DNA of 64,000 nucleotides. Origin: Chitinophagaceae bacterium DXS (GTDB taxonomy: Bacteria > Bacteroidota > Bacteroidia > Chitinophagales > Chitinophagaceae). The translations under genes and the position numbers were made by a program. Location: positions 3,532,706 through 3,596,705 of the forward strand of contig CP128386.1 in the NCBI GenBank assembly GCA_030345135.1. The letters are read 5' to 3'. Below, one piece after another: positions 56,630 through 64,000 of this stretch. The notes beneath the pieces are model-generated. The model had not been told where the DNA came from. It saw only the letters and a program-made list of their open reading frames with translations, and did no database searches. The stretch's first letter is position 1; each line of letters starts with the position of its first letter.

Positions 56630-57517
56630 ATGCCTTTAAGACAACACACAAAATCTGCTCTCAAGCTACTTCTCAAGATAGGAGTAACTGCTGCATGCTT
56701 GTGGTATGTGAGCCGAAAGATTGACTGGAGCAAAAGTTGGGAAACGATACAAAGAAGTGACTCGCTTTGGTTGATGGTAGCGGTTATTTTTTTTACGGCA
56801 TCAAAGGTTGTTTCTTCTTTAAGACTGAATATCTATTTTAAAAATATCGGCTTGTATTTGTCGCAAACGCTTAACCTGAAATTATCGTGGTTAGGCATGT
56901 ATTACAACCTCTTTCTGCCCGGCGGAATTGGCGGCGATGCATACAAGGTTATTTTACTCAACAGGCACTACAATCAATCCGCGAAGCTGCTAACAGCCGC
57001 TGTATTGCTGGACAGGATAAGTGGCCTTGTCGGGCTGGGCATTCTTGCCGTCATTTATTATTGGTTCGTGTTTAATGGCGAGCAATATCCATGGTTACTT
57101 GTTGCCGCTATTTTACCGGGAATAATCGTCTATTATTTTGTAGTCAAAAAATTTTTCCCATCATTTATCAGTAGTTTCTGGAGTACGTTCTGGATTGGGC
57201 TTCTTGTTCAGGGTTTGCAGGTTGTTTGTGTTTATTGCCTTATGACCGCTTTACATCTGCACGAGCACCATACGCCTTATATCCTGATCTTTTTACTGTC
57301 GTCAATCATTGCTGTTCTGCCTTTTACCATTGGTGGATTAGGTGCCCGTGAAGTTGTCTTTTTATGGGGAAGCAACCAGTTTCTTTTGAACCGCGATGAG
57401 GCTGTTTGTATCAGTCTTTTATTCTATTTAATTACTGTTCTCGTTTCACTTGCCGGAATAATTTGGGTGTACAAAAAACCATTGAACAAAATTCCTGTAA
57501 CAGTTGGCCAGGATTAG
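56630..57517 (+). CDS. LPG-synthase-TM (UPF0104) family flippase-like membrane protein
   Basis: I take ATG 56630 (295 residues); the longer frame from 56534 would translate the intergenic repeat. Family marks are LGMYYNLFLPGGIGGDAYKVILL (about 80-102), DRISGLVGLGILAV, and PFTIGGLGAREVVFLWG near residue 230. Seven or eight membrane spans are visible. This domain is the flippase half of lysylphosphatidylglycerol synthase, but the stand-alone form lacks the synthase part and its cargo is unknown. Its neighbour suggests lipid-linked sugar transport. Confidence 0.88.
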   Translation: MPLRQHTKSALKLLLKIGVTAACLWYVSRKIDWSKSWETIQRSDSLWLMVAVIFFTASKVVSSLRLNIYFKNIGLYLSQTLNLKLSWLGMYYNLFLPGGIGGDAYKVILLNRHYNQSAKLLTAAVLLDRISGLVGLGILAVIYYWFVFNGEQYPWLLVAAILPGIIVYYFVVKKFFPSFISSFWSTFWIGLLVQGLQVVCVYCLMTALHLHEHHTPYILIFLLSSIIAVLPFTIGGLGAREVVFLWGSNQFLLNRDEAVCISLLFYLITVLVSLAGIIWVYKKPLNKIPVTVGQD

Positions 57518-57649
57518 TAAGCCATGCCGGCATTCCAACAAAAGAAGCGGCATGGCTATTATTCAGACAACAGGGATACAAATCGTTTTTCAAAAAGAAA
57601 AACGCGGTCCTTCATTAACGATAGATGATCATGATGTACGTCCGTTATT

Positions 57650-58558
57650 TTAGAGAATATAAAACTCCAGTACTGGCTGATCTTCCGGTAACTCCTGGTC
57701 TTTCAACATCTGCCGCAGGTCTTTTTCTATATTCGTTGCAATGGCTGTTACGGGCGTATCTGTAGGCTTGTTTTCAAACGGATCCTGCAGATGGATCGCC
57801 ATTTTCTCAATCAACAAAAAGCTTGATGCAATAGCCACTACAAGAGGTATTTCAAAAAATCCAAAATACTGAATAACCCCAAAGGGAAGTAATCCAATAA
57901 ACAGCAATAATGCAAAGTGAATGTACAGGCTGTATGTAACGGGAAAGATCGTATTCTTAATACGCTCACATTTACCCATTGAGTCGCATAACCGCGTTAA
58001 TGTACGGTCCAGTTCAACTTGTTGAAACTGATTGATCATTCCCTCGTCGAGCGCGAGTTTTAAATCTCTTGCGTGTAGCTCCAGCAAAGCCGCCGGCACA
58101 TTGTTATAATGCGATATGAACTCGTATTCCTTTCTGCTGATATATTTTTCCAGTCCATGCAATACATTCATTTTTCGCAGGCTTCGTCCCAGCGCATAAC
58201 TCCAGGCCATCTGTCTTTTAATCAGTCTTGTTCTTAATTGCTGCACTTCATCTCCTTCATAGGCAACTTCTGTAAAGCAAAGCACCTGTCTCGAAAGCGT
58301 TCGTGAATCATTTACAATAGCGCCCCATATATGCCTTGCCTCCCACCAGCGATCATACGCCTGGTTGGATCTGAAACCCAGGAGCAGTGAAATTACGGTA
58401 CCTAATATTGTGGGCACAGCTATGGGTATGGATATTCGTGTAATATGAAAGCTATTATACAATAAGACTATTACCGTTGCATAAATCGTTACAACAATAA
58501 ACTCCTTCTTTATTTTCCCGAAAATATATCCGTAGGGAACATTCTCTTTTAGTAACAT
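57650..58558 (-). CDS. bestrophin-family ion channel
   Basis: The 302 residues match bacterial bestrophins (RFP-TM, UPF0187). The N-terminal part ISIPIAVPTILGTVISLLLGFRSNQAYDRWWEARHIWGAIVNDSRTLSRQVL carries the conserved RxNxAYxRWWEAR stretch, here with S in place of the usual T. Two more spans follow near 205-250, with the late acidic helix LQDPFENKPTDTPVTAIATNIEKDL. Bacterial relatives are pentameric channels, selective for cations (KpBest) or anions. It is followed by the Usp-like gene upstream on the same strand. Confidence 0.93.
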   Translation of the reverse strand: MLLKENVPYGYIFGKIKKEFIVVTIYATVIVLLYNSFHITRISIPIAVPTILGTVISLLLGFRSNQAYDRWWEARHIWGAIVNDSRTLSRQVLCFTEVAYEGDEVQQLRTRLIKRQMAWSYALGRSLRKMNVLHGLEKYISRKEYEFISHYNNVPAALLELHARDLKLALDEGMINQFQQVELDRTLTRLCDSMGKCERIKNTIFPVTYSLYIHFALLLFIGLLPFGVIQYFGFFEIPLVVAIASSFLLIEKMAIHLQDPFENKPTDTPVTAIATNIEKDLRQMLKDQELPEDQPVLEFYIL

Positions 58559-58622
58559 AACCGGTGTTTTTTAGGTCCACAAAGTTTTTTTTTGCAAGGC
58601 CAATTTTCATACGCTGATTTCA

Positions 58623-59120
58623 TCACGCATTTATCGGGCTTTCCATTCCCTTCTTCACATAAATAAAAGTGCTGTTTAGCAACATATCATTTTCGGTTTC
58701 AAACTCAGATAGTATTTCAACGCCACAAGTTTTAATCAACCTTTCCGGGTTAATGCTGTGGCGATAGCCAGTGTACATGAGATATTCTTTTGGCCAAACA
58801 ACCAGGCTGATCGCATTCGCTCTTATAAAATTTTTGAATGCAGGTCTGGTGTTTCCGTAAAAATGTCTGAATGTGATACTTCCGATAACGGAACCATATT
58901 TCATTTTCAATCTGCGGCACTCTCTTCTGAAGCTTTCATTCATCAAACCTTCGTATAGTGGATTTCTTTTAAGGAACATCAGGTCCATAATATCCGATGG
59001 AGTGTCAAAAGCGTGAAAAAGAACAATATTCAGTTCTTTATCACTTAGTGTTTCAGCAGTGTTTACAACAAGTTGAAGCGATTGAACAGTGAAGTCAGTA
59101 GGAATCAATATGTTTTTCAT
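58623..59120 (-). CDS. universal stress protein-like
   Basis: The 165 residues begin MKNILIPTDFTVQSLQLVVNTAETLSDKELNIVLFHAFD, a typical UspA first strand and helix. The C-terminal ATP-binding Gly pattern of ATP-binding Usp proteins is not visible (LVVWPKEYLMYTGYRHSINPERL), so it is likely a non-ATP-binding form. It sits between the histidine kinase and bestrophin genes on the same strand, 64 bp from bestrophin. A role in stress adaptation is inference. Confidence 0.78.
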   Translation of the reverse strand: MKNILIPTDFTVQSLQLVVNTAETLSDKELNIVLFHAFDTPSDIMDLMFLKRNPLYEGLMNESFRRECRRLKMKYGSVIGSITFRHFYGNTRPAFKNFIRANAISLVVWPKEYLMYTGYRHSINPERLIKTCGVEILSEFETENDMLLNSTFIYVKKGMESPINA

Positions 59121-59215
59121 CGTTGCTTTTTTTGTTTACTGCAAAGCTGAAAAACCGGTATTAGACACTCCTAAGAATGAAATTAGAATGCCATAAGAAC
59201 TACATTAAAATGAGG

Positions 59216-60580
59216 TTAGAAAGTTTGCCTGTTAATCGGAAGAATAAGACCAACTATTGTTCCTTTGTTGATGATGGAACTTACTTTTATCGTGCCTTTA
59301 TGCAGGCGAATAATATTTAATGCCAGCGGCAAGCCCAGTCCATAACCTTCATAGGAAAGCGTATTATCAGATCTAAAGAAAGGATCAAATACTTTCCTCA
59401 CATCATCTTCAGGAATTCCGATGCCTTTATCTTCAGTTATAATGTAAATACTACCAGCAAGCGTACGTATACTAACGGTAACAGGGGCATTGTCAGAATA
59501 TTTGCAGGCGTTCTGCAATACGTTGCCCAATGCAAGTCGTAGCAAATTAGGATTTCCTTCAACAACAAGGTCCGCATCGTCTTCAGGTAACTCATCCAGC
59601 TTTATAGCAATTTTACATCCCGGCACCAGTATCTCTATATCATTTTTCACATCCACAATCAATTCATCAATTCTTATTTTCTGCCAGTTTTGTTTTTTGC
59701 CATCGAAGCCGGTTTGAGCAAAATTTAAAAGACTGGTTGTTATGTGTTTTAGTTTTTCTGCTTCAGTAAGTATGATAGAAATTGATTGCAACAACTCTTC
59801 ATTGGTTCTGCTGCGCGATAGTGCAATATCCGCCTCCCCTATAATTGTTGTAATCGGCGTTCTGAATTCATGTGAGGCATTGCTTACAAAGTTATTCTGT
59901 GTTTCAAACGCTGTTCCCAACCTGTCCAGCATATCATTAAATGTATGCGTAAGCTCATACACTTCATCCTGCCCCTTTTTTACCGGCAGTCTTTGAGAAA
60001 GATTTTCAGCATTAATGTCTTTAACATTTTTAATTACGTTGCGTATTGGAGCGTATGTATTTCTTGAAAAAAAGATGCTTATGGCAGAGACTATTATAAC
60101 TGAAACAAGGAATCCTACAATCAGGATGTTTCCCAGTTTAACTATTGTTGCAGTAAGTTGTTCATTCTTTGCAGAAAGCACTATGATGTAATCGCCACCT
60201 TTCATCTCATATAAGACACCTGTATAGTAGGTATCTTTTTTCTTAAAATTTGCAGTGCCGTTTTCAGATACTTCTCTGAAGAATTTCTGCGGCAATCCTT
60301 CTACGTTGGTATTTGAAACACTGTCTTCTTTTATAAAATATTCTTTTTCATTTTCCAGCCTTTCGAGGTGACGGTTTCTTATTTCGTTATATGCGTCAAC
60401 AGATGTTTCGTCTTTTTCAAATTTAACCCTTGCTGCAATAAAGGCCCTTATCTCAAGTCGTTTGTAAAAATCGGTAGCAGCTTGCTTGCTGGTAAAGTAA
60501 TACACAAACCAGCTCAACAATAGTATAATGCATGCGGTAATGCAAGTAAAAAGTAACGTAGTTTTTGTCTGAATTTTCAT
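59216..60580 (-). CDS. sensor histidine kinase (OmpR-system type)
   Basis: The 454 residues have membrane spans at about 8-30 and 150-173 flanking a periplasmic sensor domain. A HAMP linker follows (FSRNTYAPIRNVIKNVKDINAENLSQRLPV), then the HisKA box NASHEFRTPITTIIGEADIA with the phospho-His. The ATPase domain has NVLQNACKYSDNAP, EDKGIGIPEDDVRKVFDPFFRSDN and GYGLGLPLALNI. The cognate regulator lies 43 bp upstream on the same strand. The signal is unknown; the nearby Usp-like and bestrophin genes are possible targets. Confidence 0.95.
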   Translation of the reverse strand: MKIQTKTTLLFTCITACIILLLSWFVYYFTSKQAATDFYKRLEIRAFIAARVKFEKDETSVDAYNEIRNRHLERLENEKEYFIKEDSVSNTNVEGLPQKFFREVSENGTANFKKKDTYYTGVLYEMKGGDYIIVLSAKNEQLTATIVKLGNILIVGFLVSVIIVSAISIFFSRNTYAPIRNVIKNVKDINAENLSQRLPVKKGQDEVYELTHTFNDMLDRLGTAFETQNNFVSNASHEFRTPITTIIGEADIALSRSRTNEELLQSISIILTEAEKLKHITTSLLNFAQTGFDGKKQNWQKIRIDELIVDVKNDIEILVPGCKIAIKLDELPEDDADLVVEGNPNLLRLALGNVLQNACKYSDNAPVTVSIRTLAGSIYIITEDKGIGIPEDDVRKVFDPFFRSDNTLSYEGYGLGLPLALNIIRLHKGTIKVSSIINKGTIVGLILPINRQTF

Positions 60581-60623
60581 TCGCCTTTTTTAATGCTTAC
60601 TACCTATATAAATAACGGAGTTA

Positions 60624-61301
60624 TCAGCTACTCTTTATCATATACCCCATGCCAACAACCGTATGAATAAGTTTGTTATCAAAATCCTTGTCAACTTTTT
60701 TACGCAGATAGTTAACATACACATCTACTACATTAGTAGCCATATTGAATTCAACACCCCATACTTTTTCCAGCAGTTCCAATCGGGTAAGTACTTTATT
60801 TTTGGCGCGCATTAAACATTCAAGAAGCCGGAATTCAGTTGCAGTAAGACTAATCGCAGCCTCTCCTCGTTTCACGCTTTTAGCATCCACATCCAACTCA
60901 AGATCATCAATTATTAGTTTTTCAGAAACATCCTCAGTGTGTCTTGTTCTTCTCAGAAGAGATCTTAAACGAGCTTCAAGCTCCGCAAACCGGAAGGGCT
61001 TTACCAGGTAATCATCAGCGCCACTGTCAAGGCCAGCTACAATATTTTCAGTGGTGCCCAACGCCGTCAGCATAAGTATGGGACCGTTAACCTTGTTTTT
61101 ACGCAACTGCTTACACAGTTCCAGACCGTTTATGCCAGGCAGCATAATATCCAGGATATAGAGACTAAATTCATTTTCACTAGCCATTTTTAAAGCTATA
61201 TTTCCGTCTGAAGCAACTGTAACATTGTAGCCTCTTTCTGTGAGACCCTTATGCATCATCGACGCAACATGTGCCTCGTCTTCCACAACTAAAATCTTCA
61301 T
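60624..61301 (-). CDS. OmpR/PhoB-family response regulator
   Basis: The 225 residues comprise a receiver domain at 1-120 (KILVVEDEAHVASMMHKGL, phospho-acceptor Asp in YILDIMLPGINGLEL, MLTALGTTENIVAGLDSGADDYLVKPFRFAELEARL). A winged-helix DNA-binding domain follows at about 130-225 (EAAISLTATEFRLLECLMRAKNKVLTRLELLEKVWG, ATNVVDVYVNYLRKKVDKD). It pairs with the histidine kinase 43 bp downstream. It is divergent from the GT39 gene. Confidence 0.96.
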   Translation of the reverse strand: MKILVVEDEAHVASMMHKGLTERGYNVTVASDGNIALKMASENEFSLYILDIMLPGINGLELCKQLRKNKVNGPILMLTALGTTENIVAGLDSGADDYLVKPFRFAELEARLRSLLRRTRHTEDVSEKLIIDDLELDVDAKSVKRGEAAISLTATEFRLLECLMRAKNKVLTRLELLEKVWGVEFNMATNVVDVYVNYLRKKVDKDFDNKLIHTVVGMGYMIKSS

Positions 61302-61484
61302 ATCTGCTAAAAACTTATTTATGATTTACGCTAAAATGTAGAAAAAATGCCAAAGAGGCGAGATTGTACGGTTAAAATAACATCTTTTTACAGACTTTCG
61401 CCACGCACCTGGCGCCCGAATAAGCCTAAACCTAAATCCGTGCTCTTGCACCTTTAAGTCATCTTTTTTTTCTTTGTTTTAGAT

Positions 61485-63083
61485 TTGCTCAAAAGAATCG
61501 CTTTGATCAGTACACATACGTATAAGGAAAATTATTTCTGGCAACTCTTCGCATTGTTGTCAATCATCCTGCTGTTCAGGCTTGGCGCTACTCCTATTTA
61601 TATACTGGATGAAGCTAAAAATTCACAATGCGCGCGTGAAATGCTAATGAATAGCAACGGCATTATTCCTACGTTCAACGGAGAATTAAGGACAGATAAA
61701 CCGCCACTACATTATTTTTTTATGATGGCGGCTTATAAAATATTCGGACAAACGCCCTTTGCCGCCAGATTTTTTTCGGCTATAATGGGCTTGTTAACCG
61801 TTCTTGTAAGTTACCACTACACCAAAAAATTTTTGAATGCGGCGAGTGGTTTCTGCGTGGCCCTGGTACTCGCATGCAGCACACATTTTCTTTTTGAGTT
61901 CAGGCTTGCAGTTCCTGATCCTTACCTTATTTTCTTTATAACATTGGGATTGTTTAGCGGTTTCAGCTGGCTGCAAACGCAAAAGCCATTGGATATGTTA
62001 CTGACTTCAGTATCTCTTGCTATGGCAACGCTTGCAAAAGGACCAATCGCTATTGCTCTGCCTGGCTTTTGCTTTCTGTTATGGATCGTCTTAAAGAAAA
62101 AATGGCCCGTTCTTTTTTCATGGTCGTTTTTATCAGGCATCATTATTTATTTTATCATTGCTATTCCGTGGTACTACGCTGTTTACAAAGCAACCAACGG
62201 AGAATGGATAAAAGGATTTTTTGTAGATCATAACCTGAACCGTTTTTCAGATCCGCAGGAAGGTCATGGCGGCTTCTTTCTTGTAACAATTTTATTTGTG
62301 CTGATCGGTCTTATCCCTTTTATGAGCTTTTTGGGCGAGGTGATCAAGGCCAGAAAAGAACTATTTAAAAATGATTTCATTCTTTTTTGTGGCATTGTAG
62401 TGCTTGCTTTTGTAGTGTTCTTCAGTATCTCAAGCACCAAACTCCCCAACTATCCGATGCCATGCTATCCTTTCGCCGCTGTGATATTGGGTGTATTTAT
62501 TTACCTGCTTATTAATGGTGCAGTTACTTCGAAAAAATACCCGTTATACATTCTTACTGTGTTTACTTTCATATTGCCTGTTGCAGGATATTTTGCCATA
62601 AAACAGGAAGCAGAAGCAGCACACGTTAGTTGGATAGCACTTACCCTTTTTGTTTGCCCGGTAATATTATTTGGTTATTTCTTTATAATAAAAACCGCCG
62701 ACTGGCAAAAAAGAATTGCAGTGATTGCTTTCGCTTTCAGCCTCTTCAACATCACCGGTCTGCATTATGTTTACCCTGTCTTATACAGCCAGAATCCAGT
62801 GACAAAAACGATCACAACAGTTAAAAACTACCAACACATTTATAGCTATGATACATTCAACCCGGCATACCGCTTTTACCTTGATAAAGACGTTCCTGTA
62901 ACGACCTCCCTTCCGGAGCTGAAACATTGGCTGGATAGTACGCCCAATGCGCTTATTATAACAAGAACTTATTTTGTTGATACATTAAAAGCACTTCCTT
63001 TGCAAAACGTGGCCACGCACCACGATCTGTTTGAATTACCAACCACAGTTATTTTTAAAGCTGATGCAAAACCTGAATCATAA
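61485..63083 (+). CDS. family 39 (ArnT-like) glycosyltransferase
   Basis: The only start that keeps the first membrane span is TTG 61485, with a stop at 61455 in frame upstream; the next ATG would delete the conserved early region. The 532-residue product has about eleven spans. The GT39 motif is ILDEAKNSQCAREMLMNSNGIIPTFNGELRTDKPPLHYFF (residues about 42-80), with the catalytic acidic residue in the DEAKN stretch. Family members transfer sugars from undecaprenyl phosphate to lipid A or proteins. The GT2 gene at 55442 could make its donor. The stop overlaps the PAP2 gene by 20 bp. Confidence 0.9.
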   Translation: MLKRIALISTHTYKENYFWQLFALLSIILLFRLGATPIYILDEAKNSQCAREMLMNSNGIIPTFNGELRTDKPPLHYFFMMAAYKIFGQTPFAARFFSAIMGLLTVLVSYHYTKKFLNAASGFCVALVLACSTHFLFEFRLAVPDPYLIFFITLGLFSGFSWLQTQKPLDMLLTSVSLAMATLAKGPIAIALPGFCFLLWIVLKKKWPVLFSWSFLSGIIIYFIIAIPWYYAVYKATNGEWIKGFFVDHNLNRFSDPQEGHGGFFLVTILFVLIGLIPFMSFLGEVIKARKELFKNDFILFCGIVVLAFVVFFSISSTKLPNYPMPCYPFAAVILGVFIYLLINGAVTSKKYPLYILTVFTFILPVAGYFAIKQEAEAAHVSWIALTLFVCPVILFGYFFIIKTADWQKRIAVIAFAFSLFNITGLHYVYPVLYSQNPVTKTITTVKNYQHIYSYDTFNPAYRFYLDKDVPVTTSLPELKHWLDSTPNALIITRTYFVDTLKALPLQNVATHHDLFELPTTVIFKADAKPES

Positions 63084-63705
63084 GAATTTTACAATAGCCT
63101 CGATTATCACTTTTTTGCTGGGAATTACTTTGCTTTCCCTTTCTTTTATCGTTGGAAAAATTGATCTTTTTTTATTGCTGAATACGGATTTAGGAATTGC
63201 AGCTGACTGGTTTTTCCGCATTTTCACAAATGCCGGAGACGGAGCAATATGGGTAGCAATCCTGATAATTGTTGTCTGGGGAATGAAACGAAAGGATACA
63301 TTGCCACTTCTTATCAGCAGCTTTGTACTTAGTACAGTTTTCACACAGATCTGCAAATATGTTATCGTGCCTGATGAGCCGCGCCCTTTTAAAGCTATCG
63401 CAGATCACTCTTTGATACATACAGTTGAAGGAGTAGATGTGCATCTGATTTCCAGCTTTCCTTCAGGACATACTGCTACTGCCTTTACCTGTTATATTTT
63501 ATTCGCGCTGCTAATTCCGCGAAACTGGTGGTTGGTAGTAGGACTAATTTATGGACTTGCAGTTGGTTATTCACGCGTATATCTTGCGCAGCATTTCCCA
63601 TTAGATGTAAGTGCAGGCATGTTGGTTGCCGTGTTATCTGTTGCTTTATCCATCCCAATTCAAAACGCCTTTGCTAAGAGAAGGGTTTCACGCAAAGCGC
63701 AGTAA
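63064..63705 (+). CDS. PAP2-family membrane phosphatase
   Basis: ATG 63064 overlaps the GT39 stop by 20 bp, so the two are coupled. The 213 residues have six spans and the three PAP2 motifs: KYVIVPDEPRP, SFPSGHTATAF and SRVYLAQHFPLDV. Such enzymes remove phosphate from undecaprenyl pyrophosphate, lipid A or related lipids at the membrane, which fits the coupling to a lipid-A-modification-type glycosyltransferase. The last codons (RRVSRKAQ) lie inside a copy of the TTTCACGCA repeat. Confidence 0.93.
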   Translation: MQNLNHKNFTIASIITFLLGITLLSLSFIVGKIDLFLLLNTDLGIAADWFFRIFTNAGDGAIWVAILIIVVWGMKRKDTLPLLISSFVLSTVFTQICKYVIVPDEPRPFKAIADHSLIHTVEGVDVHLISSFPSGHTATAFTCYILFALLIPRNWWLVVGLIYGLAVGYSRVYLAQHFPLDVSAGMLVAVLSVALSIPIQNAFAKRRVSRKAQ

Positions 63706-63710
63706 GAATA

Positions 63711-63797
63711 GTTTCACGCAACGAACGCTGAGAAGCAGCGGCGCTGCAAATTTTAGAAAAGACGTTTCACGCAGCGAACACAACGGAGCAGCGGCGC
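63711..63797 (+). repeat. two 34-bp GTTTCACGCA...AGCAGCGGCGC repeats
   Basis: Copies at 63711-63744 and 63764-63797 share both ends with the copy at 30642-30675. A partial copy overlaps the PAP2 stop (63685), and another lies at about 63943. The stretch 63850-63930 holds the GTGTCTTTGTGGC / CGTGTCTCCGTGG family also found at 7118, 23748 and 33420-33595. No gene is seen to the end of the window. Confidence 0.65.
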
Positions 63798-64000
63798 AAC
63801 ATAAAACCATTACCGTTATTTTCCTTTTTTTGCGCGCGAAGCACATCTTTAATCTTTGTGCCCCCGTTGAGCTTTCGTGTCTTTGTGGCAAAAATCGTCG
63901 TGTTTCACTCTGTCGCCGTGTCTCCGTGGTTCCTGGCGAAACATTTCACGCGCCGAACACTACGAAGCATAAAGCTATCACCGTTATCTTCTTCTCTTTT

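Overview
The window is a chromosomal stretch from a member of the Bacteroidota, most likely a soil or freshwater Chitinophagaceae-type organism. The evidence is a SusC/SusD outer-membrane pair, a PKD protein with the gliding-motility/type IX secretion C-terminal domain, a GH92 mannosidase, LytS/LytTR signalling, lipoproteins with short Bacteroidota lipoboxes, and a textbook Bacteroidota promoter (TTTG, 21 nt, TATCTTTG) in front of a SAM riboswitch. I saw no rRNA, tRNA, transposase, phage or CRISPR array. The family-level placement is inference.

Layout. 1-5000: a SusC (5' end outside the window) and SusD nutrient uptake pair. 5091-9709: DJ-1/PfpI protein, phosphotriesterase-like lipid/lactone hydrolase, TPR protein, truncated haemoglobin. 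9725-15139: a compact minus-strand cluster of four genes (GST-cytochrome P450 fusion, an unrecognised membrane protein with an internal duplication, a DyP-type haem peroxidase, an ABA4-like membrane protein), preceded by a perfect 23-bp palindrome. This is the most unusual coding unit here. 15409-25826: DUF202, GNATs, metallophosphoesterase, SDR plus 3-hydroxyacyl-CoA dehydrogenase, AspT-like antiporter, AlkZ-like glycosylase, DUF3052 and MmcQ/YjbR. 25911-30508: LytS/LytTR pair and a large secreted PKD protein. 31160-35953: lipoprotein intradiol dioxygenase, then a LacI regulator convergent with a GH92 mannosidase; matching TAAAACG operator-like sites lie before both. 36408-45914: nucleotidase, uvrA, OmpA lipoprotein, subclass B1 metallo-beta-lactamase, a small alpha-CTD-like protein, DUF1801, a DinB gene broken by an amber codon, and small membrane/TPR proteins. 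46052-51733: promoter, SAM-I riboswitch, terminator and four methionine genes (metB-like, metY, metX, hom). 52251-54749: TonB-dependent beta-barrel protein. 55442-63705: glycosyltransferases, a flippase-like protein, bestrophin, Usp-like protein, an OmpR-type two-component system and a PAP2 phosphatase.

The intergenic DNA is very repetitive. At least six families of short dispersed repeats recur in many gaps, some in a fixed module order, some overlapping gene ends or producing false N-terminal extensions. Two long imperfect tandem duplications and several perfect hairpins are also present. These repeats and the P450/peroxidase cluster are the parts most worth a second look.
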